Shown in pieces: positions 26,288-35,700 of a stretch of DNA of 64,000 nt. Source of the stretch: JAPPLB01 sp965204095 (GTDB taxonomy: Bacteria; Acidobacteriota; Terriglobia; Bryobacterales; UBA6623); the NCBI GenBank assembly GCA_965204095.1, contig OZ241991.1, positions 1,426,001 through 1,490,000 of the forward strand, read 5' to 3'. The position numbers and the translations under genes were made by a program. The notes below the pieces were generated by a model that saw nothing but the letters and a program-made list of their open reading frames with translations, did not search any database and was not told the origin of the DNA. Every line of letters begins with the position of its first letter. The stretch's first letter is position 1.

Positions 26288-26411
26288 TGGGCCTCCGGTG
26301 GATTCGTCGAAACGCAGCGCAGGGCGTGTCGTTCGATCATTTTATTGAATTCGGCTACCATTGTGGCCTCGAAGTCTGACGGTATCGAGTAGACATCGGT
26401 GAGCTCGTAGA
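26284..26411 (-). pseudogene. Unrecognised C-terminal coding remnant
   Basis: An open stretch (AFYELTDVYSIPSDFEATMV...) ends with TGA overlapping the mntA-like start as ATGA, the spacing of an operon partner. There is a stop in frame at its upstream edge and no good start. Could be the tail of an upstream partner gene. Confidence 0.3.
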
Positions 26412-26525
26412 AGGCTCAGAGAGCGCGGCGGCGGTGATAGTTCACACCAAGCAGCCAACCAACAGGCCAGGAAACCGTCCGTCCCGGAGGACAGGAGGCC
26501 GGCGCCCCCCCGGCGGTCCGCATCT

Positions 26526-27269
26526 TCAGGCGCCGGGAAACTGGTTAGCGCGGCCGGCGTTTCCTCGGGCCAGAAAAAGCCGGAGGTTCTTCCAGTCGAA
26601 GCCGCTGGGGGAAACGAAGGAGCGGTCGATGTCGACGTCGTTCGCGATGTACTTGATCGTGATTCCACAGCGCCTGCGGGCGGAGGTGTTGGGACTCGAT
26701 CCGTGGAGGATGAATGGGTCGTGGACGGAGTATTCTCCGGCGCGAAGCTCGACGTGCGCCGGATTTGCGACATCCTCCTCGCGCAACAACAGCGGCAGCG
26801 TGGTTCCTCCATCCAAGTTGACCCGATGCCGGTAGACCAATCTCTCGCGATGGGAGCCGGGAACAACACACATGCATCCGTTTTCGCGGTCCGAGTCGTC
26901 GACCGCGAGCCAGAGAGTGAACGTCGCCATCGGATCGATGGGAAAGAACGGCGCGTCCTGATGCCAGTCGACCGCAAGGCCGTCCTCGGGACGCTTGCTG
27001 ATGATGTAGACCGTGAAGAGGGAGACGTCGGGTCCCAGAATCTGTTCCGCCACATCGACCAGAGGGTCGCTGAGCAGCAACTCCAACAGGTAGCGGCTCC
27101 TGTAGTGGAGCGAGGGCATGTTTTCCGGCCGCTGCCCCGGCGGCAACTCGGAGATCATCCTGCCGATCTCGGCTCTCAAGCGCTCCAACTGACGGTCGTC
27201 GAGGATTCGGCCGCCCGCGGCGTATCCTTCGCTGCGATACTGCTCGAGTTGTCGGTCCGTCAGCGGCAT
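26526..27269 (-). CDS. Phytanoyl-CoA dioxygenase family (PhyH) oxygenase
   Basis: 247 residues. The iron-binding H-x-D is in AVDWHQDAPFFPI near residue 100 and the distal His in HDPFILHGSSPNTS near 185, followed by a 2-oxoglutarate-type Arg (ARRRCGI). The family is non-heme iron, 2-oxoglutarate-dependent and cytoplasmic; the substrate is unknown. It is the last of a minus-strand run with a glycosidase-like protein and a second PhyH gene upstream. Confidence 0.88.
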   Translation of the reverse strand: MPLTDRQLEQYRSEGYAAGGRILDDRQLERLRAEIGRMISELPPGQRPENMPSLHYRSRYLLELLLSDPLVDVAEQILGPDVSLFTVYIISKRPEDGLAVDWHQDAPFFPIDPMATFTLWLAVDDSDRENGCMCVVPGSHRERLVYRHRVNLDGGTTLPLLLREEDVANPAHVELRAGEYSVHDPFILHGSSPNTSARRRCGITIKYIANDVDIDRSFVSPSGFDWKNLRLFLARGNAGRANQFPGA

Positions 27270-27320
27270 GGGTATGGCAGGTCGTGATTCTCGTGCGCCG
27301 TTACGTTCTATCGAGGCGGT

Positions 27321-28391
27321 TCACCCGCTCCTGACCCTTCCCTTCATTGTGCCCGTGCCCGACCGCCCAAATCCATTGCCGTTGTAGAACATCAAGTACT
27401 CGGCGCCTTCCTTGAGCACCCAGGCGTACTCGATCATCTCCGAGTCCCAGCCGGACTCCGACGGTTCGAGATCGATGGGCTTGCGTTCCCAATGCCGCCC
27501 ATCGGCTGACTCGGCATAGCCGATACGGTAGGAGAAACGGTGGCCGCGCCGGGAAAACCACATGCGATAGCCGCCTGCCTCCTTGATCACCATGGGACGG
27601 GCGACGCAGCATTCCGCGCCTTCAAGGCCGAGGATGACATTGTCTTCCGGCTTGGTCCAGTGGATGCCGTCCTCCGACTCGGCGTAACGGATGTGATAGT
27701 TCGGCTGGAGGCGGCCGTCGGTGGTGCTCCAGGGCCGAATCGAGGTGTACCAAAGCCGCCAGCAGCCCACGTCCTCGCGCATCACGAAGACCGTGCCCGT
27801 ACCGAAAGGGTCGCGTTCGTCGAGCGGCAGGAAACTCGCTTCCGACCAGCGCTTCCAGGTGTTGCCGTTGTCCCGGCTGATCGCGAGACCGGCGTTGTTC
27901 TGGAAGATGCGGTCATCACGAGGACCCCAACCCACGTAGTACATGTACAGGACGGAGTCCGTGACCCTCACGACCAGGGGCATGCAGAGACCGAGGTAGT
28001 CGAACGTGCCGACCCTGCCGGCCCTCAGAACCGGGTTGTTGGGGTTCTCGTGGATGACTTCCAGGCCGCGCGACAGGTCCAGCCACCCTATCTGGAAGCC
28101 GGACCCGGGTTCCTTCCCGGTGAGGAACATGCGGTACGTATCGTTCTCCCACGGCAGAACGCTCACCATCCCGCAGTGTCGGGAGCGCCAAAGCGGCGCG
28201 TTCTCGGTGCTCAGGAAGCGGCCCTGCCTGGTCCAGACGATCTCGCCCAGCCGGGTCTCCGCGCCGCCGGGAGAGGCTGACGAGGAAGCGGAAAGCAGAC
28301 CCGCCATGCTCGACGGCAGAAGGCCAGCACCCACGATGCCTGAACCGCCGGCCTGCCGAAGGAATGTCCGGCGGCCGATGCGATCACTCAT
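27321..28391 (-). CDS. Tat-exported glycosidase-like five-bladed propeller
   Basis: 356 residues with a twin-arginine leader (IGRRTFLRQAGGSGIVGAGL). Repeating blades of the kind seen in glycoside hydrolase families 32/43/68/130 follow: GLAISRDNGNTWKRW, IRYAESEDGIHWTKP, IGYAESADGRHWERK, with MYYVGWG, LWYTSI and MFYNGNG between them. Catalytic acids cannot be assigned with confidence. GGGAGG lies five bases upstream of ATG 28391. It is related in style to the two secreted propellers at 36-38.7 kb. Confidence 0.8.
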   Translation of the reverse strand: MSDRIGRRTFLRQAGGSGIVGAGLLPSSMAGLLSASSSASPGGAETRLGEIVWTRQGRFLSTENAPLWRSRHCGMVSVLPWENDTYRMFLTGKEPGSGFQIGWLDLSRGLEVIHENPNNPVLRAGRVGTFDYLGLCMPLVVRVTDSVLYMYYVGWGPRDDRIFQNNAGLAISRDNGNTWKRWSEASFLPLDERDPFGTGTVFVMREDVGCWRLWYTSIRPWSTTDGRLQPNYHIRYAESEDGIHWTKPEDNVILGLEGAECCVARPMVIKEAGGYRMWFSRRGHRFSYRIGYAESADGRHWERKPIDLEPSESGWDSEMIEYAWVLKEGAEYLMFYNGNGFGRSGTGTMKGRVRSG

Positions 28392-28444
28392 GACGCCCTC
28401 CCTGCGATTGCCGAAGGCCCTCGTGCCTGTTGCCGGACGTCAGA

Positions 28445-29194
28445 TCATGACGCGGACACCATGAGCTCGGGCCTCTTGAAATGGGCGCGGTCGAGCGTGT
28501 CGGTCTCACAGGTGACCTTCGCCGTCACCCAATGAGCCGCCGCACCACGGCGCCAACGATCGGATTCGTTCCGATGAGACGTGTGCAGGGTCTGCGAATG
28601 GTGGCAAACCACTCCACCCTTCCGCACGATCGCCGGCGATTCCTTGCTGAGGTCGATGAGTTCCGCCGGGGGCACGAGATTGTGGGGCTCGCCGGGGATC
28701 GGGTCATGGGGAAGGATCCCGCCGCGGTGCGAGCCGTCGATGTAGCGCAGGCAGCCGTTCGACAGAGAGACATCGTCCAGCGCCACCCAGGTCGTAACCA
28801 CGTGATCCTCCGGGTGGCAGCGGAAATAAAAATTGTCCTGGTGATACGGCTTGTTGGAACCGTAGCGCGGAGGTTTCAGGAACGTCTGATCGCCGAGCAG
28901 GAGGGGTTCTTCGCCCAGGAGCATCCGGACGATCCTCAACAGTCTGGGATCGACGAAGAACTCCCGGAAGACGGGGTCTTTGATGAACAGGTCCTTCAGC
29001 TTGCGGGGAGTGACGACACGGCCGTCCTCGGAAATATCGACGAATTCCTTGTCCCTGAGGCCGGCCTGCTCGCGCTCAGCGATCCGTACCGCGGCATCGG
29101 CGACACGATCCGCCTCATCCGGCCGGAAGACGCCTTCGATGACCACCCAGCCCTTTTGCCAATAGTGATCGTGATGCTTCTGCTCCAGCTTCAC
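28445..29194 (-). CDS. Phytanoyl-CoA dioxygenase family (PhyH) oxygenase
   Basis: About 249 residues. H-x-D is seen as KPYHQDNFYFRCHPED and the distal His in VVCHHSQTLHTSHRNESDR, where the Arg could bind 2-oxoglutarate. GTG 29194 is preferred: it has GGAG six bases upstream and gives the usual V-K-L-x-x-x-x-x-x-x-Y-W opening; a GTG at 29233 extends the frame. Probably a hydroxylase of a small molecule, not necessarily phytanoyl-CoA. Confidence 0.85.
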   Translation of the reverse strand: MKLEQKHHDHYWQKGWVVIEGVFRPDEADRVADAAVRIAEREQAGLRDKEFVDISEDGRVVTPRKLKDLFIKDPVFREFFVDPRLLRIVRMLLGEEPLLLGDQTFLKPPRYGSNKPYHQDNFYFRCHPEDHVVTTWVALDDVSLSNGCLRYIDGSHRGGILPHDPIPGEPHNLVPPAELIDLSKESPAIVRKGGVVCHHSQTLHTSHRNESDRWRRGAAAHWVTAKVTCETDTLDRAHFKRPELMVSAS

Positions 29195-29269
29195 GGCGCG
29201 CTCCGGGTCGAGCCCGCCCGACAGGGCGCCCACTGTCCCGCAGGGCTCGATCTTTCCCTAGGCATTCTA

Positions 29270-29285
29270 GCCTGTATTTCTCACC
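29270..29285 (+). repeat. Solo terminal repeat
   Basis: TA followed by GCCTGTATTTCTCACC, one end of the 179-bp element without a partner end nearby. It sits at the end of the HD-domain gene. Confidence 0.55.
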
Positions 29286-29300
29286 GGCGAACCGGGTGCT

Positions 29301-29885
29301 TCACTCCTCCTGCAAAAGCCCTCCGGCTTTCAGCGTCCCCCAGAACGCATAGTCGGCATGGTGCACGATCGTATTCTCGAGGCTCCGCACCACCAGCTCG
29401 CCCTCGCCCGAATGCGCCGCGGCCATGTGCGCCACCTCTTCGGGAAGGCCAACGCTCAGGCAGACGTGCACGCCATAAGCCGGATGCCGGATCGACGGCC
29501 ACCCGGCCGCTCGCGGCGCCCCTTTCCAGCGCGCCTGATTCTCCGGATCGAACTCCCACGGCTTGCCCACATCGTGGCACAAGGCTCCTGCAATCAACAG
29601 GTCGCGGTTGACTTTCAAGTCCGGGAACATCGCGGTCATCTCATCGGCAATCGCCATCGCGAGCCGCGTCACTCCCCGAATGTGGTCCGCCTGCGTGCCC
29701 ACCTTGAGCGGGGGCGTGTCGGGGTTGCCCGACGGCCGAATCTCGGCAATCGCTCCGAAGCTGCTGCGGCTCAGCGCCGTGGCCCAGGCCTCGACGACCT
29801 TTTCCCGCAGTCCCGAGTCGGCTATCTGATCCACCTCCGGGAGTTCCTCCCGAACATTCGCACGTAAAGCGTCGCTCACGGACAT
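29301..29885 (-). CDS. HD-domain phosphohydrolase
   Basis: 194 residues. The HD signature is present: first His in QADHIRGVTRLAMAIADEM, the HD doublet in IAGALCHDVGKPWEFDPENQ, and later metal residues in NTIVHHADYAFW. The family hydrolyses phosphate esters or nucleotides using two metals. A GGAGGAGG-type site lies just upstream of ATG 29885. The substrate is unknown. Confidence 0.85.
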   Translation of the reverse strand: MSVSDALRANVREELPEVDQIADSGLREKVVEAWATALSRSSFGAIAEIRPSGNPDTPPLKVGTQADHIRGVTRLAMAIADEMTAMFPDLKVNRDLLIAGALCHDVGKPWEFDPENQARWKGAPRAAGWPSIRHPAYGVHVCLSVGLPEEVAHMAAAHSGEGELVVRSLENTIVHHADYAFWGTLKAGGLLQEE

Positions 29886-29899
29886 GACTCCTCCTCCGA

Positions 29900-29995
29900 A
29901 GAAAACAAGGCGAGGGAAACCGTTGCCTCCGGCGAGCGGGCGAACCGGCCTTCAGTCGCCGGCCGCAATGTCGCCGTGTGGTTTCCCTTGAATGA
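29900..29995 (-). pseudogene. 3-prime fragment of the metallo-hydrolase gene
   Basis: Sequence including AAACCGTTGCCTCCGGCGAG and the AACCGG...TTCAGTCGCCGGCC block duplicates the 3-prime end and trailer of the metallo-beta-lactamase-fold gene at 31.4 kb. Together with the fragment at 30.3 kb it brackets higA. Confidence 0.75.
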
Positions 29996-29999
29996 AGGC

Positions 30000-30287
30000 C
30001 TACGCGGCAGCAATCCTTGTCACCTTTATTTTCTGTTCCAAGTGGCGCGACCGCGCGAGGTCGAAAGCCAACTGCATGGCGAGCCAGGTTTCGGGCGTGG
30101 AGCCAAACGCCTTCGACAGGCGGTAGGCCATTTCAATCGAGACGGACGCCCTTCCGTTGACCAGATTGGAAAGAGTCTGACGTCCAATTCCGAGCCGCTT
30201 TGCGCCTTCGGTCACGGACAAACCCAGCGGTTTCAGGCAGTCTTCGCGCACGATGGCGCCGGGATGTACAGGATTGTTCATTGCCAT
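30000..30287 (-). CDS. higA: HigA-family antitoxin (toxin partner missing)
   Basis: 95 residues: MNNPVHPGAIVREDCLKPLG, then a helix-turn-helix (VTEGAKRLGIGRQTLSNLVN) and a long helix (AYRLSKAFGSTPETWLAMQL). This is the HigA/VapI type that represses and neutralises HigB. AGGAGG lies seven bases upstream of ATG. The higB gene expected just upstream is absent; only what looks like its last few codons (LDYH and stop) remain, joined to a metallo-hydrolase fragment. Confidence 0.85.
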   Translation of the reverse strand: MAMNNPVHPGAIVREDCLKPLGLSVTEGAKRLGIGRQTLSNLVNGRASVSIEMAYRLSKAFGSTPETWLAMQLAFDLARSRHLEQKIKVTRIAAA

Positions 30288-30304
30288 GGGTGAACCTCCT
30301 AATG

Positions 30305-30420
30305 GTAATCCAGATAGTGGCCGGAAAGGATGATTTCCACGTCGAGATTCCGTGCCGAACGAAGGACCCTCGGCCAGTTCCCGATGTTTGCATCGAGCCT
30401 GTAAATGAATTGCGGATCCG
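30305..30420 (-). pseudogene. Metallo-hydrolase fragment joined to a higB-like tail
   Basis: The minus strand duplicates about 110 bases of the metallo-hydrolase gene (TGGCCGAGGGTCCT..., encoding RNLDVEIILSGH) and then reads YLDYH-stop, the usual ending of HigB toxins, 12 bases before higA. It looks like a recombination junction that removed higB. Confidence 0.55.
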
Positions 30421-30473
30421 GCCGCTTAGTCCAAGCTGAAAAAATCGCCGAACCTCACGGGGCCCAAGGGCCG

Positions 30474-30896
30474 TTACCGGAGTGTCCAGAGATCCAGGAA
30501 AGCCGCCGGTGTCAAAATCGGAATGCCGTGGAACGGGGACATCTCCAGAAGATCCCGGTCCCCCGTGATGAGACAATCTGCTTCACCCATCAGCGCCGTC
30601 TCGAGCACCTTGTCATCATCCGGATCGCGACACCCCAGCTTGGCGCCCGCTATCGAAACCCACTCCGAGACAGCCTCGAGTTGGGCGAGGTATAACGCCC
30701 GGCCTTCCCGGTCGACATAGCCGTCGAACTTCGGGCGATGGAGACGGCTGCGAAGCTCGTCGAACGTCTCGTCGGAGAACAACAGCGTCCCGTTCTCCGC
30801 CCGCACCGCATCCACCACAGCACGAGGCGGCCCTTTCGGTCGAAGTGCTGCGCTGATCAGAACGTTTGTGTCGAGAACGACACGCTTAGCTTTCAT
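30474..30896 (-). CDS. PIN-domain toxin (COG1569-like)
   Basis: 140 residues: RVVLDTNVLISAALRPKGPP with the first Asp, FSDETFDELRSRL, then CRDPDDDKVLETALMGEADC and LITGDRDLLEM with the later acidic residues. This matches the putative toxin-antitoxin PIN ribonuclease group. It overlaps the Phd-type antitoxin gene by 11 bases. Confidence 0.86.
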   Translation of the reverse strand: MKAKRVVLDTNVLISAALRPKGPPRAVVDAVRAENGTLLFSDETFDELRSRLHRPKFDGYVDREGRALYLAQLEAVSEWVSIAGAKLGCRDPDDDKVLETALMGEADCLITGDRDLLEMSPFHGIPILTPAAFLDLWTLR

Positions 30897-31137
30897 CGGC
30901 CAGTAATGTTTCGAGGCCGGAGTCCGTCAAGCCATTCGCGGATGCTTGTTTGCCCAACGCGTCCATCGTCGCCGTCAGACGCTCCCAAGCAACGCCGCGA
31001 AGCCGTTCATAGTGCTGTATCGACATCATCACGCCGACCGCTCTCCCTTTCTTGGTCACACGCACGGGCGCTCTCTGGGCGGCGTCGAGCAAAAGGCCGA
31101 AGCGGTTCTTGGCGTCCCTGGCAGCGATTTCTTTCAT
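30886..31137 (-). CDS. Phd/YefM-type antitoxin
   Basis: 83 residues: MKEIAARDAKNRFGLLLDAA, then APVRVTKKGRAVGVMMSIQH, the Phd/YefM fold that binds DNA and toxin. ATG 31137 is chosen because the sequence just upstream reads TATAAT on the minus strand, placing a likely transcript start at about 31138; the alternative ATG 31146 would lie inside the -10 box. Confidence 0.8.
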   Translation of the reverse strand: MKEIAARDAKNRFGLLLDAAQRAPVRVTKKGRAVGVMMSIQHYERLRGVAWERLTATMDALGKQASANGLTDSGLETLLADES

Positions 31138-31144
31138 TAGGGCC

Positions 31145-31164
31145 ATTATAGCTAAAAGAGCTAT
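31145..31164 (-). promoter_or_regulatory. Promoter -10 box (TATAAT) within ATAGCT-N5-AGCTAT
   Basis: TATAAT at 31150-31145 on the minus strand overlaps an inverted repeat ATAGCT-AAAAG-AGCTAT (31148-31164). The -35 region is weak (TTTTGG). This fits an autoregulated phd-PIN promoter giving a leaderless message. Confidence 0.45.
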
Positions 31165-31343
31165 CTCCCAAAATAAACACCCGATACGGTAGAAAGTGCA
31201 GGCGCATTCCGTGTAGATCAGTTCCAGCGGAGCTTCGGGCGGGACTGACCTGTAACATCCTATTGATCACGTGGGGTTGACACCGGTCCGGATGTTTCAC
31301 GCTTGTATGTTCCGCACCGGGCACCGGGGAGTGGGCGGCACGA

Positions 31344-31370
31344 GCCTGCATATCTCACCACTTGAAGGCG
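31344..31370 (+). repeat. Solo terminal repeat
   Basis: GCCTGCATATCTCACCACTT, one end of the 179-bp element, at the 3-prime end of the metallo-hydrolase gene. No matching opposite end. Confidence 0.5.
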
Positions 31371-31409
31371 TCGGAAACCGTTGCCTCCGGCGAGCGGGCG
31401 AACCGGCTT

Positions 31410-32420
31410 TCAGTCGCCGGCCACAAGCTCGCCGTGAGGCTTCCCCTGGCTGATTTCCTCATAAATCATGTGGACTTGTCCAGGGAAGAGATGTCCGACC
31501 CACTCGCTCAGGCCTTCAGGCAGGCGAAGGGACGCCGCCACGGGAACGCCCCTGTCGAACTTCACCAGATCGACCAACGTCTTGCCCCGCAGCACCTCCA
31601 CTTCGACGGCTTGATAGATCGCCTCCAGGAACCGGATCTGCCCGTCAAGCAGCGCGGCATCGGCCGGAGGGCCGTGGCCGGGAAGAATGATCTCCACGTC
31701 GAGATTCCGTACCGCCCGGAGGACCTTCGGCCAGTTCCCGACGTTCGCATCGAGCATGTAATTGAAGGGGCCGTTGACGACGGCATCCCCCGTGCACAGG
31801 ATCTTCTCCCGCGGCAGGTAGACAAAACCGTCCCCGCGGGTGTGCCCCCAGCCGAAGTGGTGGAACTCCACGCGGCGGGTCCCGTCGCTGAGCACGTGGG
31901 GGCTTTCGGTGAACGTTTCGAGCGGCGGCTCGGCGGACGCGAGATTCAATTCCCGGACATCTTCGCGGGCCGCAGCGGTTTCAAGCCAGCGGCGCGGCTC
32001 GACGCGCCGCATCGCGTCGACAACGCCCTGGTGCGCCAAGGTCGTCGCACCGTTTCTCGTCCAGATGGGATTGCCGTAGGCGTGGTCGGCGTGGTGGTGC
32101 GTGTCGAAGACGTAGCGCACCGGCTTGGCGGAGATCTTCCGGGTGTCTGCCAGAGCCAGCTTCGCGCCGCTCGGGAAGTTCGCATCCACCACGATGAGGT
32201 AGTCTTCCATCTCGATAAAGACGTTGTTGCAATGCCCGGAGTCCTTCATCTCGTTGGACTTGGCCTGCGCGGGCTGCTCGCCTTCCCGGAACCAGACTCC
32301 CGGAGAGATGCGTTGCACTGTTCCCGGCTGCGCCTCGACACGCGGAGCCGTCCCAAGGCTCATCAGAACCAGCGACACGAAGGCTGCCAGCAGCCACAGT
32401 CGGAGGAGCTTCACCGGCAT
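31410..32420 (-). CDS. Metallo-beta-lactamase-fold hydrolase, exported
   Basis: 336 residues with a signal peptide (LWLLAAFVSLVLMSLGTA). The zinc motif H-x-H-x-D-H appears as DTHHHADHAYGNP near residue 110, with further ligands in FGWGHTRGDGF and LPGHGPPAD. The family covers quinoprotein relay/hydrolase-like enzymes as well as lactamases, so no substrate is assigned. Two duplicated fragments of this gene lie downstream at 29.9 and 30.3 kb. Confidence 0.85.
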   Translation of the reverse strand: MPVKLLRLWLLAAFVSLVLMSLGTAPRVEAQPGTVQRISPGVWFREGEQPAQAKSNEMKDSGHCNNVFIEMEDYLIVVDANFPSGAKLALADTRKISAKPVRYVFDTHHHADHAYGNPIWTRNGATTLAHQGVVDAMRRVEPRRWLETAAAREDVRELNLASAEPPLETFTESPHVLSDGTRRVEFHHFGWGHTRGDGFVYLPREKILCTGDAVVNGPFNYMLDANVGNWPKVLRAVRNLDVEIILPGHGPPADAALLDGQIRFLEAIYQAVEVEVLRGKTLVDLVKFDRGVPVAASLRLPEGLSEWVGHLFPGQVHMIYEEISQGKPHGELVAGD

Positions 32421-32703
32421 CTGTCTACGGACCCGCCTGAAGCACTGGTTCGTTGTCCGCAGTCTTCTTGAGGGGTAGAAGGCGGGAACGACCCGGCGGC
32501 CATTCTTTTTTCAGCATGCTGAACAGAGTTGCCTGATACAGGAAAAGAGGTTGACACGCACGATCTCGCCATGGTACAGGTTGCGCGACGTCCTTCGCAG
32601 GGGTAACCATCGTGTCTGCCGCCGGAAGGAGTACGCCAGCTTCGACGACAGACCGATAACGACACATCTGCGATCGACGGAGACCACACCCACAGGGGGA
32701 AAA

Positions 32704-35700
32704 ATGAGGTTTCGTTTCGCCGCATGTGTTTTGCTTACGCTGTTCGTTCTGTCCCCGCTTTACGGACAGACGTCGACCGCAACGATCGTCGGCACGGTAA
32801 CCGACCAGACCGGCGCGGTCATCCCCGGCGCGGAGATCACCGCGACCCACGTGGACACCGGCAGGGTCCGCACCACCGCAACCAATGAGCGAGGGGACTA
32901 CACCCTCACCAACGTCGCCATCGGCCGCTACAACGTCGCCGCCGTACTGGAGGGCTTCAGCCAGCAGGAAGTGAGCGATATCGTCCTTCAGCTTGACCAA
33001 ACGGCGCGCGTCAATCTTGAACTGAGGCCGGGCGAGGTCACGGAAATCGTGACGGTCGAGGGTACGGCTCCTGTGCTCGCCTCCGACACGTCTGACGTCG
33101 GGGGCGTGATCGAAAACACGCAGATTGTCGAGCTCCCGCTCAACAAGCGCGAGTTTCTGCAATTGGCCTTGCTGCAGCCCGGCGTCGTTCCACCCATGCC
33201 GGGGACCTTTCTCGAACGAAATCAGGGGCAGTTCACGTCGGTGGCGGCCATGGGCACGCGCCAGGAGTATCAGCAGGTTTCCCTGCACGGCATCACCAAC
33301 ATGGACCCGCAGAACAACAACCTCGCCGTACGGCCGAACGTAGAAGCCGTTCAGGAGTTCAAGATCCAGACCAGCAACTACTCCGCCGAGCTTCCGACCA
33401 AGGGCGGCGTCGTGGTGAACTTGGTGATCAAGTCGGGCACGAACAAGCTTCACAGCACCATCTACGAGTTCTTCCGGAACTCCGAGCTCGACGGCAGGAA
33501 CTTCTTCTCGATCTTGCCGTACAGCCCGCCGTATCGGCAGAACCAGTTCGGAGGAACCGTGGGCGGGCCGATCGTCAAGAACAAGACCTTCGGCTTCTTC
33601 GCATTTGAGGGCCTGCGCACGCGGGAGGCTCGAACGGCCGTCAACATCGTGCCGGACGACGAGCAGCGCAACGGGGTTTTCGACCCCGGCAAGTTCGGCA
33701 TCATCCACGACCCGCTCACCTTCAACCCGGAGACCCGCGAGCGGATGCCTTTCCCCAATAACACGATCCCGAGAGACCGCGTCCATCCGGTCTCCGCAGA
33801 CATCATGACGTTCGTGGATCCCGTCAACAACCCCGCCGACCCCGCGCGAAATCTGGTCACCAATGCGAGCGCCATGGATGACATCAACCAATACAACGGG
33901 CGATTCGATCATCTGTTCAGCGAGAACGACACCCTGATGTTCAGCTACAACATCACCGACCGCAAGAGCGCTTTTCCGTCGGTCGGCGGCGTATCCGGCG
34001 TAGGGACGGGCACCGGGGGTTTCCAAGACGTCGGGGGCGCGCGGTTCGATGACCGCTCCCAGCACATGAGCTTCGCCTACACGCACATCTTTTCTCCCAA
34101 TGTGCTGAACGAGATTCGCGGCGGGTTCGTACGCTACCAGCACAACGAGATCGGGCGCAACCAGGGAACCCTGTTCGAGGCGGAGCGGTGGGGCATTCCG
34201 GGCTCGGAAAACCGGGAGAGGTTCGCCGCCTGGCCGACCCTGAGCGTTACCGGATACAACTTCCCTTCCGAAGGCCGAACCAGCATCTACTGGAATTCGG
34301 TCTACCAGTTGGCCAATTCGTTCACCTGGAACAAGGGCAACCACAGCATGAAAATGGGATGGAGCGGTCAGTTGATCAACGGCTTTCTCCAGTTCTGCTT
34401 CTGCCCGGGGTCTTACGGCGCCAACGGCCAATACACCGGACTGAGCCAGGCGGCCGGCCCGGGAGACGCTTTCGCGCAATTCCTGTTGGGCGACCTGAGC
34501 CGAGTGAGCAAATGGGAAGTATTTGACTCGAACTATCTCTACGGACAGCAGCACGGCATGTACTTCCAGGATGACTGGAAGATCACTCCGAAACTCACGT
34601 TGAACCTCGGTCTGAGGTACGACTATGCGCAACCCTTGAAGGACAAGCAGGACCGTGTCGCCAGTTGGGACCCGGCCACCGGGGAGGTCATATATCCCGA
34701 CAACGCTCCGCTGGTGATCAAGGATCCGAACACCGGAGCGACTTCGCCTTTCGATCCTCCTTTTCCTTATCGCACCACGCCCAATCGCGGGCTCTACCAG
34801 GCGGACAAGATGAATCTCGCGCCGCGATTCGGTTACGCCTATCAGGTCAGCAACAAGACCGTCAGTCGAGGTGCGTTCGGCATCTTCAACGGGATGAATC
34901 CAACGCGTCACGAAAGCCTTTCCAGCTTCAGCTCGCCGTTTCTGTTCTTCCCCAGCCAGGGTCCCAACATCGATCCGGAAATCCCGACGATCAATTGGGA
35001 CGTCGGATTCACCGGCGCCGCCCGGACCATCTCGACCACGCTGTGGAAGGCAAGGCCGCTGTTCGGGCTGAAGAACCCCTACATCATGATGTGGAACCAG
35101 GGCTTCCAGCACACCCTGAAAGATGACCTGCTGCTGGACGTGGCCTACGTCGGTTCGGCAGGCCGGCAGCAGACGGTGTTCTACGGGGAAAACATCTGTC
35201 CACCCGGCCCGGGTAATTGTCAGCAGCGCCGGCCTTACAACAAGGTGGGCCTCGTTCGCTCGTTCTACACGGGCGGCAACTCCTCCTATCACTCCTTGCA
35301 GGCGAGACTGGAGAAGCGGTTCTCTCAGGGTGTGGGTTTTGCGTTGTCCTACACGGTCAGCAAGTCGATCGATCACGCTTCCACCGACGTCGGGTCGCAA
35401 GGCGACGGATCAGGCGCGGAGAACCCGTTTGACGTCCACGGATCGCAACGGGGGGTTTCGGCTTTCGATATTCCCCAGCGGTTGGTTTTCAACTACGTTT
35501 GGGAGCTTCCCTGGGGGCCGGGACACGGCAGGCTCGACAGCGGGCCTGCGAGTTACATCCTGGGGGGTTGGCAGCTCACCGGCATCATTGCGCTCCAGAG
35601 CGGCTACCCATTCACGGTGAGTCATGGGAGCCGTACGAACGGCGCCGGAGGGGGCCGCCCCGATCGGACTTGCGACGGCAGGCTCTCGAACCCGAGCTTG

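Noticed and set aside
29301..29885. HD protein as a toxin component
   Set aside because: It has a normal HD hydrolase motif set and no small partner gene; the nearby higA has its own context.
32425..35400. A 991-codon minus-strand frame opposite the TonB receptor
   Set aside because: Shadow of a GC-rich gene; the plus strand has a signal peptide, plug and barrel motifs, the minus frame has none.
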